From the NCBI GenBank assembly GCA_003214315.1, contig QCLU01000006.1:1-64000 (forward strand): a DNA stretch of 64,000 bases, in the 5' to 3' direction. The stretch comes from Prochlorococcus sp. AG-418-D13. GTDB taxonomy: Bacteria; Cyanobacteriota; Cyanobacteriia; PCC-6307; Cyanobiaceae. Below are positions 35,696 to 46,638 of the stretch, one piece after another. The position numbers and the translations under genes were made by a program. The notes below the pieces were generated by a model. The model saw only the letters and a program-made list of their open reading frames with translations. It was not told the origin of the DNA and ran no database searches. Each line of letters starts with the position of its first letter. The first letter of the stretch is position 1.

Positions 35696-37168
35696 TTATT
35701 TATTTTTAATCCATTGAACAAGAGTTTTAACTCCAAAACCGGTTGCACCTGATGGATTAATTCCTTTATTCTTATCAGTCCAACATGTCCCAGCAATATC
35801 AATATGAGCCCATTTTATCTCTGAATCAAAGAATTCCTCTAAAAACAGAGCAGCAGTTATTGACCCACCTGCTCTAGGACCTGTATTTTTCATGTCAGCT
35901 ATGTGAGACTTTAACCCTTCTTTATAAGATTTTTGTAAAGGCATTTGCCATAATTCTTCTCCAGCCTGGGCTGATGCAGCTTTTAGATCATTTGCTAGAT
36001 CATCATTATTGCTCCAGAATCCAGCTACATCATTCCCTAATGCAACAACAATAGCTCCTGTTAAAGTGGCCAGATCTATTATTGAATCTGGGTTTAAATT
36101 GGATGCGTAAGTTAAAGCATCAGCTAATGTGAGTCTGCCCTCTGCATCAGTGTTATTTATTTCAATTGTCTTACCATTAGATGCCTTAACTACATCTCCA
36201 GGATGTACTGCAGATCCATTTATCATGTTTTCGCAAGATGCCACAATAAAATGAATTTCTAATCCCTTTGGTTTTATTGCTCCAAGTGCTTTTGCTGCTC
36301 CTAAAACTGCAGCGCTTCCGCCCATATCATATTTCATCATTTCAATTTGAGATGCTCCTACTTTCAGATTGTATCCTCCAGAATCAAAGGTTAAACCCTT
36401 CCCAACAAGCGCAATCTTTTCTTTAATAGGCCCCTCTGACTTTAAAGTAAGATGTATAAATTTAGGATCTAGATCAGAACCTTTTGCTACAGCTAAATAT
36501 GCACCCATTCCTAAATCTTCACAATCTTTTGCCTCTAAAATTTTTACTTCCAAACCATGATCTTTAGCTATTTGAGAAGCTTGTATAGACATTTCCTGAG
36601 GAGTAAGACTATTTGGAGGGGCGGCTACAAGTCTTCTAGCTAGTTCTACACCTTCACATATTTGTGATGTCTCTTCAAAGCTAATATTCTCAAATTCTTT
36701 TAAATTTAAAAACTCTATTTCTTTAAGAACTTTCTTTTCATCTCTTTTCTTATTGAATCTATTGTCCTTATAGGCAGATAATCTGGCTGACTCTGCTAAT
36801 TGATTTATTTCTAGTTGTGAATTTATAAATTCCCAAGGTAGCAAGATGCTGATTTTTTCATTTTTATCAACTGTTTTCCTAACTAGATTTCCTACGATAT
36901 TTTCTATATCACTTTTATTTAGGTCCTTCGATTTGCCAAGACCAACTATGATTAAAGTTTCTAATTTTTGATCTAAAAATTCAAACCTTAAAGTTTTTCC
37001 TTTTTCTCCTTTAAATTTTTTTTGAGTAACTTTTTTTAGTAATAATTTTGGGTCAATAACAAATTTTATGTTTTCAAGTTGGCTTGAAATTTCTTCCTCT
37101 AAAACTCCAAAAATTAATGAAACACCTTGCCAGTTATCTAGATTTTTTGGGAATGTTGAAAATTGCAT
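35696..37168 (-). CDS. pepA: leucyl aminopeptidase
   Basis: A 490-aa M17 aminopeptidase with two metal ions. The signature [14 protein letters not shown] is at about residues 334-347; other motifs include [12 protein letters not shown] near 255-266, a [13 protein letters not shown] stretch near 282-294 and the late [17 protein letters not shown] near 434-450. The N-terminal macro-like domain is present. Standard length; ATG start. Single gene on the minus strand, 24 bp after a GIY-YIG gene upstream. Confidence 0.95.
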   Translation of the reverse strand: MQFSTFPKNLDNWQGVSLIFGVLEEEISSQLENIKFVIDPKLLLKKVTQKKFKGEKGKTLRFEFLDQKLETLIIVGLGKSKDLNKSDIENIVGNLVRKTVDKNEKISILLPWEFINSQLEINQLAESARLSAYKDNRFNKKRDEKKVLKEIEFLNLKEFENISFEETSQICEGVELARRLVAAPPNSLTPQEMSIQASQIAKDHGLEVKILEAKDCEDLGMGAYLAVAKGSDLDPKFIHLTLKSEGPIKEKIALVGKGLTFDSGGYNLKVGASQIEMMKYDMGGSAAVLGAAKALGAIKPKGLEIHFIVASCENMINGSAVHPGDVVKASNGKTIEINNTDAEGRLTLADALTYASNLNPDSIIDLATLTGAIVVALGNDVAGFWSNNDDLANDLKAASAQAGEELWQMPLQKSYKEGLKSHIADMKNTGPRAGGSITAALFLEEFFDSEIKWAHIDIAGTCWTDKNKGINPSGATGFGVKTLVQWIKNK

Positions 37169-37192
37169 TTGTTAAATGGATTGAATTAACTT

Positions 37193-37804
37193 TTAGTTGT
37201 TTGTGAAAGTAGTTGCCCACCTATCTCGAGTTTCTTTATTAAAAGGTGGTAACCATAAATATATCAGTTGCTGTTCTAATTTACGTCTTAATTTTACTTC
37301 TTTAGGTACATCTAAGAAGAAACGAATATCTTGGTGACTTGAGAGTTTGTTATGAGCTAGGGCTTCTTTATAGTTCATGAGGTAATTTTTACAATCATGT
37401 TCTCCTTTCCATCTTTTATTTGCTGAATTTGTTTCTCCTATATAAAGGATTATTTTAGAACTCTTCATCGAGTCAATTACAAAATACATTGCTGGCCCAT
37501 TGTGTATATATTGATTGGTTCTCCAAAAGTTCAATGATAATGGCTGCAAGGAAAACGGATCAATTTTTCTTTCATCGGAAACTGAATTTATAGGAAGACT
37601 TGTTTGGTGCAAAGTTTTGTTGTGAGTATCTTTTGAAATTTTGAATTGGTGATTATATATTCTATCCCTCCATTCAGTTAGGATTTCACCTTTGATTTTT
37701 AGATTATTTGAGTGTTGAAAATTAATTGATGTATTTACATTTGAACCAAATAATTCAAATTGTCTATTTTGGTTTGAAATATTATTTACGTTAAATTTTT
37801 CCAA
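37193..37804 (-). CDS. GIY-YIG-domain protein, cyanobacterial
   Basis: A 203-aa protein. An N-terminal ~90-residue region of no recognised fold is followed by a GIY-YIG nuclease-like domain: AMYFVID near residue 108, ILYIGET near 118-124, KRWKGEH near 129-135 (the catalytic Arg position), the Glu in RKLEQQLIYLW near 176-181 and the Asn in PPFNKE near 188. The main catalytic residues all appear to be present. Family members include UvrC and Slx1-type nucleases; the DNA or RNA target of this one is unknown. Confidence 0.83.
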   Translation of the reverse strand: MEKFNVNNISNQNRQFELFGSNVNTSINFQHSNNLKIKGEILTEWRDRIYNHQFKISKDTHNKTLHQTSLPINSVSDERKIDPFSLQPLSLNFWRTNQYIHNGPAMYFVIDSMKSSKIILYIGETNSANKRWKGEHDCKNYLMNYKEALAHNKLSSHQDIRFFLDVPKEVKLRRKLEQQLIYLWLPPFNKETRDRWATTFTNN

Positions 37805-37954
37805 TATTTATGAAACATTTCTACTCAATCTAATTCTGAAAAAATATAAATCAAAGAATTATTTATAAACTAAAATTTATTAATCTTCTAATCAATTTAA
37901 AAGATTCTTGTTATCTTGTAATTGAGCCTTAATCTGCGAAGTAAAAAAATAGAA

Positions 37955-38278
37955 ATGGGATTCTTTGAGTCAGACATCGTTCAAGAAGAAGCTAAAAAGC
38001 TTTTTACAGATTACCAAGAACTTATGAAACTTGGCTCTGATTATGGAAAATTTGATAGAGAAGGGAAAAAAATGTTTATAAAAAAAATGGAATCACTTAT
38101 GGATCGTTATAAGGTTTTTATGAAGAGATTTGAATTGTCTGAAGATTTTCAAGCAAAAATGACAGTAGAACAATTAAAGACACAGTTAAGTCAATTTGGG
38201 ATTACTCCTGATCAAATGTTTGATCAAATGAATAAAACCTTAATAAGAATGAAGGATGAACTTGATAAAACTTCTTAA
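37955..38278 (+). CDS. DUF1825-family protein
   Basis: A 107-aa soluble helical protein of DUF1825, confined to cyanobacteria. It begins MGFFESDIVQEEAKKLF, a well-known start, and has a LMRYK-like LMDRYKVFMKRFELSEDFQ stretch. The frame extends 11 codons upstream to 37922, but the ATG at 37955 matches the family start. Function unknown. tyrS follows 19 bp downstream on the same strand. Confidence 0.93.
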   Translation: MGFFESDIVQEEAKKLFTDYQELMKLGSDYGKFDREGKKMFIKKMESLMDRYKVFMKRFELSEDFQAKMTVEQLKTQLSQFGITPDQMFDQMNKTLIRMKDELDKTS

Positions 38279-38297
38279 ATTTAACTGTTAAAGTTTC

Positions 38298-39536
38298 ATG
38301 TCAGATAATTTAATATTGCCATCATGGCTGTCAAGAGGAATAGAAGAATATTTTCCAATTAAGGGAACAGATCAAACCTTTTCGGAGGTAATTGATCATG
38401 CGAAAAAAAATAATAAAAAATTAAGGGTTAAACTCGGCATCGATCCAACTGGAACCGATATTCATCTTGGGCACAGCATATTGTTTAAAAAACTTAGGGC
38501 ATTCCAAGATAATGGACATATTGCAGTTTTAATTATTGGGGATTTTACTGCTCAAATTGGAGATCCAACGGGAAAAAACAAAACAAGAGTTCAGTTATCG
38601 GAAAAACAAGTTAAGGATAATGCAAAAACATACTTAACTCAACTAGGGATGGGAAAGCCAGCCAATGAATCTATTTTAGATTTTGATTCAAAAGATAGAA
38701 TAGAAATTAGATATAACAGTGAATGGTTAAAAGGATTAAATCTTAATTCGATAATTGAATTAATGGGGAGTGCAACAGTTAGTCAAATGCTAGCTAAGGA
38801 GGAATTTAATAAAAGGTACATTTCGCAAATCCCAATTGCTTTGCATGAATTCTTATATCCACTATTACAAGGTTACGATTCGGTAATTGTTCAATCAGAT
38901 ATTGAGCTTGGAGGCACAGATCAGAAATTTAATATTGCAATAGGAAGAGACCTTCAAAGGCATTTTAAACAAGACCCTCAATTTGGTGTTCTGCTGCCAA
39001 TTTTGACAGGTTTAGATGGAATTAAGAAGATGAGTAAATCTGAATTTAACACCGTCGGTTTAACTGAAGATCCTCTTTCAATGTATTCAAAATTAGAAAA
39101 AGTACCCGATAATATAATACCCACCTATTTTGAATTACTTACTGAATTAGATTTAAATTTTCTGGAAAATTCAAATCCTCGTGAATTACAGAGAAGAATG
39201 GCTTTAGAAGTTACTACTTTATTCCATGGGGCCCAAGAAGCATTAAAGGCGCAATCAAACTGCGAAAAATTATTCCTTGGGCAAAAAGAAAAAGTTGGAG
39301 AAATTCCAGAGATTTCTTTAAAAGAAGTAGTTTTTCCAGTAAAGTTTTTCTACTTATTAAGTGCTCTAAAACTTTTCAAATCTAGCAGCGAATCCAAAAG
39401 ATCTATTAAAGGTGGGGGTGTAAAAATTGATAGTCAGAAAGTAATAAATCCTGATTTAGTCTTTAATTCAAAAAATGATTTGGAAGGAAAAATTTTGCAA
39501 ATTGGAAAAAAAATAATTAAGAGGTTTGAAAACTGA
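38298..39536 (+). CDS. tyrS: tyrosyl-tRNA synthetase
   Basis: A 412-aa class I aminoacyl-tRNA synthetase. The HIGH-type motif is HLGHS at about residues 57-61 and the KMSKS motif KKMSKSEF near 246-253; [13 protein letters not shown] near 81-93 and GGTDQKFN near 217-224 are the usual active-site segments. The C-terminal S4-like part ends with [11 protein letters not shown]. Length normal. ATG start; pyrF follows within 6 bp. Confidence 0.96.
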   Translation: MSDNLILPSWLSRGIEEYFPIKGTDQTFSEVIDHAKKNNKKLRVKLGIDPTGTDIHLGHSILFKKLRAFQDNGHIAVLIIGDFTAQIGDPTGKNKTRVQLSEKQVKDNAKTYLTQLGMGKPANESILDFDSKDRIEIRYNSEWLKGLNLNSIIELMGSATVSQMLAKEEFNKRYISQIPIALHEFLYPLLQGYDSVIVQSDIELGGTDQKFNIAIGRDLQRHFKQDPQFGVLLPILTGLDGIKKMSKSEFNTVGLTEDPLSMYSKLEKVPDNIIPTYFELLTELDLNFLENSNPRELQRRMALEVTTLFHGAQEALKAQSNCEKLFLGQKEKVGEIPEISLKEVVFPVKFFYLLSALKLFKSSSESKRSIKGGGVKIDSQKVINPDLVFNSKNDLEGKILQIGKKIIKRFEN

Positions 39537-39542
39537 AAATTG

Positions 39543-40271
39543 ATGAATAACAAATTTAATTCGGAGGATAAAATAATATTGGCAATTGATGGATTAGATG
39601 TAAGTCAAGCAAAATTACTTTTGGAAAAATGTCCTAATATTAAGTGGGTGAAAGTTGGTTTAGAACTTTTTGTTAGGGAAGGTCCGAGGGTTATTGAAAT
39701 ATTAAAAGGTTTAAATAAAAAAATTTTTTTAGACTTAAAATTTCATGATATTCCAAATACAATGCAAGCAGCATGTTTCCAAGTTTCAAAATTAGGGGTT
39801 GATATAATTTCTATTCATGCTTCAGCAGGTTTAAAAGCTCTTAAGGATTCGAAAAAAGCATCTTTAGAAGGAGCCACCTCAGGCAGTGTAAAACCTCCAT
39901 TGGTTATAGGAATAACTGTTTTAACAAGCTTTTCTCTTATAGATTTTCAAAATGATCTTGATAGAAATAATTCAATTGAAGAAAATGTATTTAGACTTGC
40001 AAAGTTATCTTTTGATGCCGGATTAGATGGATGTGTTTGTTCCCCTTGGGAGGTAAAAATGTTGAGATCTATTTATAAGGATAATTTTGAACTTATTACA
40101 CCAGGTATCAGATTAAATGTTGACAATAAAGATGATCAAAATAGAATTATGACTCCCTATGAAGCTATAGAGAATGGCGCTTCCAAGTTAGTCATTGGCA
40201 GATCAATTTCAAAAGCTATAGATCCTAATAAAGCTCTAATAGAAATATTTAAATCTATTGATTCTGATTAA
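39543..40271 (+). CDS. pyrF: orotidine 5'-phosphate decarboxylase
   Basis: A 242-aa TIM-barrel enzyme that makes UMP. Active-site residues are LAIDGLD near 14-20, Lys in WVKVGLELF near 36-44, [12 protein letters not shown] near 63-74 (the D-x-K-xx-D charge relay), and GITVLTSF and GRSIS late. The ATG at 39543 is preceded by an in-frame TTG at 39540; both give nearly the same protein. Its 3' end overlaps convergent plsY by 17 bp. Confidence 0.95.
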   Translation: MNNKFNSEDKIILAIDGLDVSQAKLLLEKCPNIKWVKVGLELFVREGPRVIEILKGLNKKIFLDLKFHDIPNTMQAACFQVSKLGVDIISIHASAGLKALKDSKKASLEGATSGSVKPPLVIGITVLTSFSLIDFQNDLDRNNSIEENVFRLAKLSFDAGLDGCVCSPWEVKMLRSIYKDNFELITPGIRLNVDNKDDQNRIMTPYEAIENGASKLVIGRSISKAIDPNKALIEIFKSIDSD

Positions 40272-40848
40272 TTTTGGATTCTTCTCCCTTAAGCAATCTC
40301 GTTATGTTTGTTCTATGTTTCCAGATTACTAATAATGCCACAATTAAACTTATAAAAAAGTATGAGTGCATAAATTTACCTAAATAAAAAAACATAAAAA
40401 TAGGAAGTAAGATTGCAGCTGAAATACTGGATAAAGAAACAAATTTAGTTTTTGTTAGAACTATTAAAAAAATGCCAAGAGATGCGAGTCCAACTTTCCA
40501 AGAAAGAGCTAAAAACATACCTAATCCAGTAGCAACAGCTTTCCCTCCTTTCCCTCTAAGCCATATTGGCCAAATATGTCCTGAGATAGCGGATATCCCT
40601 GCTATTACCTCTATTAATCCTTGATCTGTATAATATTGAGCAATTTTTACTGCAATAAGGCCTTTCCCAACGTCAATGATAAACACGAAAAGTGCTGGCC
40701 ATTTCCCAACATTTCTTAAGACATTTGTGGCACCTGTAGATCCAGAACCCATAGTTCTTAGATCTATATTTTTGAGATATTTTCCAATTAAAAACCCTGT
40801 CGGAAGTGATCCTAAAAGATAACTAGTAAAAATTATTAAGATATTCAT
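40255..40848 (-). CDS. plsY: acyl-phosphate:glycerol-3-phosphate acyltransferase
   Basis: A 197-aa integral membrane enzyme, first acylation of glycerol-3-phosphate. Five to six helices; family motifs are [13 protein letters not shown] at about 11-23, [17 protein letters not shown] near 33-49, [21 protein letters not shown] near 91-111 in sequence order, and WKHRTNI near 176. ATG start 6 bp after the DUF3086 gene upstream. Confidence 0.95.
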   Translation of the reverse strand: MNILIIFTSYLLGSLPTGFLIGKYLKNIDLRTMGSGSTGATNVLRNVGKWPALFVFIIDVGKGLIAVKIAQYYTDQGLIEVIAGISAISGHIWPIWLRGKGGKAVATGLGMFLALSWKVGLASLGIFLIVLTKTKFVSLSSISAAILLPIFMFFYLGKFMHSYFFISLIVALLVIWKHRTNITRLLKGEESKINQNQ

Positions 40849-40853
40849 AAACC

Positions 40854-41864
40854 TTAGTTTAGTTCAAGATCATCGTAAATTTCATTATCTGAACCAGCAA
40901 ATGCTACCCATAATGGGAATTGAAGTATTGGAATTTCAACAGAAGTTTCTGCAGCATCAATGATAATAAATGGCAATTCTTCATTGGCTTCTAATCTGTC
41001 AGCTCTTTCGATGACACCTTCAGGCCTTTCAAAAAGAACAATCCCACTATTAGGTCCAAAGTCATCTCTTGTGAGACCAAGTGAATCTTGAAGAATTCTT
41101 CTCCATTCACCTAATCGTTCAGGCTGCGAAGCTAAAATAAGGGTCTGAAACTGATCTCCATATAATTCGCCAAGAATAGATATTAAACCCGCTGATAACA
41201 AGGCATTTTTTTGTCGAGATCCCCTACTTTCAAGAGAACCTCTTCCGCCCATATTAAAGAACCAATCATCCATAATTTCTATATCTGATGAATCAAGACT
41301 CCGTCTTAATTTCCAAGGTTCTGCATAAAAGTCAGGTTGTTCTGTAAAACTTGAAAAGCAACTTTTTATAATCTCTTCATCTGGCTTAAATGTTTCAGAA
41401 AGAGCAGGAACATTAACTACATTATTTGTGATGTTGTTTTGCTTTTTTTCATCAAGGGGAGAAGGCTTTACGATTATTGGTTGAGAAACTAACTCAAGTT
41501 TCTCTACGTTTTGTGAAAGATTCTGCAAAGCTCCAGTTAAGTACTCTTGAAAGCCTTTAACTCTTTTAGCAATATTATCTGACTGTCCTTTGAAATTTGA
41601 CTCAATATCTTTTTCTATTTCATGTTTTTTTGTTTCTAACTCTTTTATTTCTTGAAATAAAGAGTCTTTTTTTGAAACGAGTTCTCTAAAAATTTCATTA
41701 GAAATTTCATCAAAAGATTTAGTTAATTTGTCATTTTTTGGTGTAATTTTTTTATTTTGCGTTGTATTTTTCTTACTAATTTGTTTGGTTTTATCATCTG
41801 AAATTGACTTATCTATTATTAATTCCTTTTCAGGATTATTGTCGGAAATTTCTGTATTGGTCAT
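40854..41864 (-). CDS. DUF3086-domain protein, cyanobacterial
   Basis: A 336-aa protein. The first ~60 residues are disordered and charged, then a coiled coil at about 60-130 (repeated Glu/Lys/Leu), followed by a globular C-terminal DUF3086 region of about 170 residues beginning near 165, with [31 protein letters not shown] and LARD-like [20 protein letters not shown] motifs. DUF3086 is cyanobacterial; function unknown. The coiled coil suggests oligomerisation or scaffold use. Confidence 0.88.
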   Translation of the reverse strand: MTNTEISDNNPEKELIIDKSISDDKTKQISKKNTTQNKKITPKNDKLTKSFDEISNEIFRELVSKKDSLFQEIKELETKKHEIEKDIESNFKGQSDNIAKRVKGFQEYLTGALQNLSQNVEKLELVSQPIIVKPSPLDEKKQNNITNNVVNVPALSETFKPDEEIIKSCFSSFTEQPDFYAEPWKLRRSLDSSDIEIMDDWFFNMGGRGSLESRGSRQKNALLSAGLISILGELYGDQFQTLILASQPERLGEWRRILQDSLGLTRDDFGPNSGIVLFERPEGVIERADRLEANEELPFIIIDAAETSVEIPILQFPLWVAFAGSDNEIYDDLELN

Positions 41865-41899
41865 TTAAATAAATTTGATGATTAGGCAAAGTCTGAATT

Positions 41900-42304
41900 T
41901 TAAGAATTTTTAATTTCCAGGGATTTAACTTTTTTTATGAGCTCATCTTTTAATTGCTTTGGATTAAATAAAATTGGTAATAAATGAGGACTGGACTTTT
42001 CTCTAAAATAAAAAATACCTGGGATTATAGGGAAAAAGAATTTCCATGATATCCAGTTCTTGAATGGAAAAGTTCTAATCTCTTTTCCTAATTGTAAAAC
42101 GATAAAATCATCATTTGTTATTTTTATTCTTAAGGTGAATGACTGAAGTAATAAAAAAAAGCTAAAAGAAGCAAAAACTATTGTTGGCAAAGAACCAATA
42201 TTCAAAAACAAAAGCATAAAACTTAAAACTATTAGAATGATTGGCAATTGAAATGAAGGAGATACTATTACTGGTTCCTCTTTTTTTGATTTAGTATTAA
42301 ACAT
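41900..42304 (-). CDS. DUF3119-family membrane protein
   Basis: A 134-aa protein with two close transmembrane helices (about residues 20-38 and 43-62) and a C-terminal soluble part including the LRIKITNDDFIVLQLGKEIRT, FPFKNWISWKFF and PIIPGIFYFRE stretches typical of DUF3119 (cyanobacteria and plants). The ATG at 42304 is four codons after an in-frame TTG at 42316 that would overlap the MlaE gene stop. Lies directly after the MlaE permease gene, so possibly part of the same transport operon. Confidence 0.86.
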   Translation of the reverse strand: MFNTKSKKEEPVIVSPSFQLPIILIVLSFMLLFLNIGSLPTIVFASFSFFLLLQSFTLRIKITNDDFIVLQLGKEIRTFPFKNWISWKFFFPIIPGIFYFREKSSPHLLPILFNPKQLKDELIKKVKSLEIKNS

Positions 42305-42308
42305 AGAA

Positions 42309-43064
42309 TTATCCAAATAAAATTTGCGTTAGTAATACATCCATTAAAGATACAGTAACGAGAGTCATTACAACTGCACCTGTTGTACTTGTTCCAACTT
42401 CTTTTGGACCTCCTTTAGTTGTGAGTCCATATCCACAAGCAATGATTGAAATAAGTAATCCGAACACTACAGATTTTATTAACATTGAAGTTAAGTCTGT
42501 ACTGGTTAAACTCACGTTACCTGATCTTACAGATGTCCAAAAAACTATTGGAGGAACTTTATAAAAAATTGTGCTCCAAATTTGTCCACTCCATAAAGCT
42601 ACAGATAAAAATAAAAGACACTGTATCGGAGACATTATTACCATCGATAGTAACCTTGGAACTACTAAATATTGGACTGGTTCGGTCCTTAACATGGTTA
42701 TTGCCTCAATTTGTTCTGTGACTTTCATAGTACCCAGTTGAGCAGCATAGGCAGTGGCAACCTTTCCAGTCATTAAAGTAGCAGTTAGAAGAGGAGCCAT
42801 TTCTCTCGCCATGCCTACTGCTAATAAACCTCCAATTTCACTTGAAACTCCCATACTTGTAAGTTGTGAAGCAACTTGAATATTAAAAACTGTACCTGCG
42901 GCAATTCCTGTAATTAATACAATTAATAAACTTCCTGGACCTGACTCCATAAGTTGGTCAAAGAGATCATTTTTGGAAATTTTACCTTTTAAGATAAAAT
43001 TAATTGCTTGCCCGCCAATGATTAAGCTGCTTAGAAGTCTTTTGAAAAAATTAGGGTAATACAT
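42309..43064 (-). CDS. MlaE-family (DUF140/ycf63) ABC transporter permease
   Basis: A 251-aa permease with about five to six helices. Conserved pieces are LLIVLITGIAAGTVFNIQVA near 47-66, GMAREMAPLLTATLMTGKVA near 88-107 and the EQIEAITMLRTEPVQYLV stretch near 118-135. MlaE-type permeases, with an ATPase and an MCE-domain protein, move lipids between membranes; in cyanobacteria and chloroplasts (TGD1 homologue) they are linked to lipid trafficking. The ATPase and MCE partners are not adjacent here. Confidence 0.93.
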   Translation of the reverse strand: MYYPNFFKRLLSSLIIGGQAINFILKGKISKNDLFDQLMESGPGSLLIVLITGIAAGTVFNIQVASQLTSMGVSSEIGGLLAVGMAREMAPLLTATLMTGKVATAYAAQLGTMKVTEQIEAITMLRTEPVQYLVVPRLLSMVIMSPIQCLLFLSVALWSGQIWSTIFYKVPPIVFWTSVRSGNVSLTSTDLTSMLIKSVVFGLLISIIACGYGLTTKGGPKEVGTSTTGAVVMTLVTVSLMDVLLTQILFG

Positions 43065-43073
43065 ATCTTTATA

Positions 43074-44471
43074 TTAGTTTGTAATTAATTTTCGATCCCA
43101 TTTCCTCATGATTAAAAGACCAATTATTACCAATAATGAAGGTATAAAACCAATACATAATCTAATAGTTAATTGTGCTGAGTAGCATTGTTCCATAATA
43201 TTTAGACTATCTTTTTCAACAATGCATGATTGATAACCAGATAAATACAATAAAAATCCTAATAATTGAACACTAAACGCGATACCAATCTTCTGAATAA
43301 GTACCATCCAAGCAGTATATAATCCTGCTGGTTTCTCTGGGTCTTCGTCTATTGCATCAGGAAGTAGTGACCAAGGAATAAGAAAAGCCGTTGAAGCTCC
43401 AATGCCAATAAGGCAGATAATGAAAATTAAAAGAATGAACAGAAATATGTTGCCGGCATTTAGGAATAAACTATCTCCAACTCCTGAAATTTTTGATAGT
43501 GAAGGTAAAAATAAAGCTGCCGTACATGAAATAATCCACATAATCCCTCCATAGTTTAAAGCTGAAATCCTATCCAATTTGTTTGATACTCTGGTCCATA
43601 TTTGTAAACCCACTAAAGCACTAATTTGAAAAGGTATCGGGATCCACTTCGCAATATATATTGGTACATTCAGCACATCCTCTACATATATTAAGGCTAC
43701 TGTTTGCATCAATTGTAAGGCGCACCAAAGAAGAATATAAAGCGTAATAACTTTTAGAAATTTTTTATTTCTGAAGATCCTTTTGAATTGAAGTGTTATA
43801 GCTTCAACTTTTCCTGAAGGCCTTCTTGCTTTTTTTGCAAATGGAGCCAATCCCCAACAAGAAATTAATGTTGCAGCAACTGCAATACATCCACTTATTT
43901 TACCCATTAAAAAATATTCATTATTTGCTGATCCCTCAGAACCTAATACAACGCCAGCAATTATTAAACCAGTTAGTCCTGCAATTATTGAGCCAGTAAA
44001 TCTAGAGGCGTTTAGTCTTGTTCTTATTGCTGTTTTTTCAGAAATTTCAGTAGATAGAGCTGCAAAAGGAAGATTAATACTTGTATAAGCAGTCATTACG
44101 AGTATAGAAATTATGGCATAGTAAATAGTCTTGCTCAGCACGGAACCAGTGGGTGTCCACCATATCGCAGCTAAAGAGAAACCAAGAGGAACAGATGCTG
44201 CTACCATCCAAGGGATTCTAGGCCCCCATCTTGATTTGGTTCTATCACTTAACCATCCAATTAACGGATCATTTACTGCATCCCATATCTTTATTAACAT
44301 TAATAATGAACCTGCAATTATTACTGGTAAACCAGCAGAAATAAAGAATCTGAACAGAAAAAAACCAAATTGCGTCGCAACTAAACCTGTACCTGCATCT
44401 CCTAGCCCATAAGAGAACATTAATCTTGTTGTTGATCTAGAAATATTTTTTTTCGAGTGTGAATTTTCCAA
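43074..44471 (-). CDS. GPH-family sugar:cation symporter (MFS superfamily)
   Basis: A 465-aa transporter with about 12 helices of the glycoside-pentoside-hexuronide (MelB-like) group. The family loop KIWDAVNDPLIGWLSDRTKSRWGPR spans about residues 61-85 in sequence order; a LPFAALSTEISEK motif lies near 132-144 and DEDPEKPAGLYTAWMVLIQKIG near 371-392. Substrate not determinable; family members import sugars and sugar derivatives with H+ or Na+. ATG start. Confidence 0.9.
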   Translation of the reverse strand: MENSHSKKNISRSTTRLMFSYGLGDAGTGLVATQFGFFLFRFFISAGLPVIIAGSLLMLIKIWDAVNDPLIGWLSDRTKSRWGPRIPWMVAASVPLGFSLAAIWWTPTGSVLSKTIYYAIISILVMTAYTSINLPFAALSTEISEKTAIRTRLNASRFTGSIIAGLTGLIIAGVVLGSEGSANNEYFLMGKISGCIAVAATLISCWGLAPFAKKARRPSGKVEAITLQFKRIFRNKKFLKVITLYILLWCALQLMQTVALIYVEDVLNVPIYIAKWIPIPFQISALVGLQIWTRVSNKLDRISALNYGGIMWIISCTAALFLPSLSKISGVGDSLFLNAGNIFLFILLIFIICLIGIGASTAFLIPWSLLPDAIDEDPEKPAGLYTAWMVLIQKIGIAFSVQLLGFLLYLSGYQSCIVEKDSLNIMEQCYSAQLTIRLCIGFIPSLLVIIGLLIMRKWDRKLITN

Positions 44472-44532
44472 TCTTTTTACTTTGTTGATTGTTTGATAAT
44501 GTATTATTGCAATGGTAATTCTATTACTTAAC

Positions 44533-44603
44533 GCGGGCGTGGTTTAGTGGTAAAACCTCAGCCTTCCAAGCTGAAGATGCGGGTTCGATTCCCGCCGCCC
44601 GCT
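44533..44603 (+). tRNA. tRNA-Gly (TCC)
   Basis: A 71-nt cloverleaf. Acceptor GCGGGCG with CGCCCGC, discriminator T; D-arm GTTT/AAAC, anticodon stem TCAGC/GCTGA with loop CTTCCAA giving the anticodon TCC; T-arm GCGGG-TTCGATT-CCCGC. CCA is not encoded. Its 3' end is 1 nt from the 3' end of the convergent glgX. Confidence 0.97.
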
Positions 44604-44604
44604 T

Positions 44605-46638
44605 TTAGATTATATGGTTTTTTGTCCCAAATACTTCTTCTGAAATGATTAATAAAGAGCTTCTACTCTTTATTGAAACAGATTTTTCATTAATAGTTAA
44701 GGGTTTAAAAATCTCAGACATGCTAGTGTCAATAACCTTTAACCAATTATATTTACATTTTGGTAAGGAGAAATCGATACTTTTTGAATATGCATTTAAA
44801 CCTATCCAGACCAGCGGATTAGTATTGCCTTTGTTAATGCTAAAGGCAACTGTGTGAGACCAACTACTCCAATCGGGTCTATCTAACTTTGTTCCATGCC
44901 AATGATATCTTGGAATATTTTCATTGGTTTGATTATTAGGGAAGAATGATGGATTAAAAATGTTTATTAGTTTTTTTCGAATTTTTATAACGTATTTAAA
45001 ATATTCTAATAATTCCAAATCTTGTTGACCATGATCCCAATTCATCCAGCCCAATAAATTATTTTGGCACCAAGAATTATTGTTACCGCCTTGCGACCTG
45101 CCTATCTCATCACCCATAAGTATCATTGGAACACCTTTAGATATAAGTAAACTAAGAATAAGATTTTTTTGTTGTCTTTTTCTTAAATCATTAATTAATA
45201 AGTTTGTAGTTGGTCCCTCTGTACCATGATTCCAAGAATTGTTATGGTTATCACCATCTCTATTTTGTTCTCTATTGGCAAAATTATATTTTCTATTGAA
45301 AGTTACTAAATCTTTTAGAGTGAATCCATCATGTGAAGTAATAAAATTTATTGATTTTGGGAAAATCTTATCCTTTTTATAAATAGATGGTGTCCCTTTT
45401 ATTTTATCGCTCATATTCCAAGCTGTATCTTTATCACCCTTCCAAAATCTCCGCAAGTCATCCCTAAAATGACCATTCCAAGTGAAAGTATTCTTAGATG
45501 GGAAATCACCTAATTTATATAAACCGCCGCAATCCCATGGCTCACTTATGAACTTGATATCAATAAGTTCTGGTTCACATTCTATATCTTCAAAAATTGG
45601 AGGATTATCAAGGGGTGAAAGATTTTCTCCTCTTGATAGGGCTATTCCTAAATCAAATCTAAAACCATCAACTCCTAATTCACTCGCCCAACATTTTAAT
45701 GATTCAATTATTAGTTTTCTAACTAATCCTCTGTTTGCTGCAATAGTATTACCACATCCGGAGACGTCCTGATAATTTTTATCTTTTCCAATAAAGTAAT
45801 AAAGATTTTCATCTATACCTTTCCAAGATATCGCTGGCCCTTTTGAATCTCCTTCGGAAGTGTGATTGTATACAACATCTAAGATGACTTCAATGTCTGC
45901 TTTATGACATTCCTCTACAAATCTTCTGAATTCCTCTCTATTCTTTTCGGCGGATTCATTCGAAAGATATTCAAAATGCGGAGTAAACCAATTGATAGGA
46001 CTATAACCCCAAAAATTTTTAAGACCATTTGGGGCATCAGTAGGATCAAAACAAAAAATAGGAAGTAATTCAATTGTTGTAATGCCTAGTTCTTTGAGAT
46101 ACGGAATTTTTTTTAAAAATTTCTTACAACAACTTTCATCTTTATCAGTTGATTCAGTGAAAGCTTTGATATGGAGTTCATAAATAATTGTTTCTTCCCA
46201 AGAATGTCTCGGTCTTGGATAATCCTTAAAGTTAAATAATTTTCTATCGCAAACAACGCTTTTAAGACAAGAATTAGTATTTTCTTGCGTTTTTAATGCA
46301 TTTTCTCTTTTATAACTTCCCCATCCGGTAATACCCCTTGAACATGGATCAAGTAATACTTTTTTTTCATAGTTATTATTAATTTCATTATTTTTTTGTT
46401 TTACTCTAAAAGCATAAATACAACCTTCATCTAGATTTTTTATTTCCGCATGCCAGTAAGGACCTTTATTATGAGTCTGATCTAATTTGAATATACTTTT
46501 TGGAGCAATAGAGTCCTCTTTCTCAAACAATAAGATTTCTACATATTCTGCATTTGTGGCTATTAAGGAAAAATTGACCCCTTGTGAAGTTAGAGAACTC
46601 CCCAAAGGAAAGGGTTTACCTTTATTGAGATGAATCAC
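44605..46638 (-). CDS. glgX: glycogen debranching enzyme (isoamylase type)
   Basis: A 677-aa GH13 enzyme that cuts alpha-1,6 branches in glycogen. An N-terminal CBM48 domain (about 1-95), then the (beta/alpha)8 barrel. Catalytic Asp329 is in DGFRFDLG, the acid Glu366 in ISEPWDCGG, and Asp437 in ITSHDGF; a VVYNHTSEG motif is near 255-263. Length is usual for GlgX. ATG start. Confidence 0.95.
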   Translation of the reverse strand: MIHLNKGKPFPLGSSLTSQGVNFSLIATNAEYVEILLFEKEDSIAPKSIFKLDQTHNKGPYWHAEIKNLDEGCIYAFRVKQKNNEINNNYEKKVLLDPCSRGITGWGSYKRENALKTQENTNSCLKSVVCDRKLFNFKDYPRPRHSWEETIIYELHIKAFTESTDKDESCCKKFLKKIPYLKELGITTIELLPIFCFDPTDAPNGLKNFWGYSPINWFTPHFEYLSNESAEKNREEFRRFVEECHKADIEVILDVVYNHTSEGDSKGPAISWKGIDENLYYFIGKDKNYQDVSGCGNTIAANRGLVRKLIIESLKCWASELGVDGFRFDLGIALSRGENLSPLDNPPIFEDIECEPELIDIKFISEPWDCGGLYKLGDFPSKNTFTWNGHFRDDLRRFWKGDKDTAWNMSDKIKGTPSIYKKDKIFPKSINFITSHDGFTLKDLVTFNRKYNFANREQNRDGDNHNNSWNHGTEGPTTNLLINDLRKRQQKNLILSLLISKGVPMILMGDEIGRSQGGNNNSWCQNNLLGWMNWDHGQQDLELLEYFKYVIKIRKKLINIFNPSFFPNNQTNENIPRYHWHGTKLDRPDWSSWSHTVAFSINKGNTNPLVWIGLNAYSKSIDFSLPKCKYNWLKVIDTSMSEIFKPLTINEKSVSIKSRSSLLIISEEVFGTKNHII

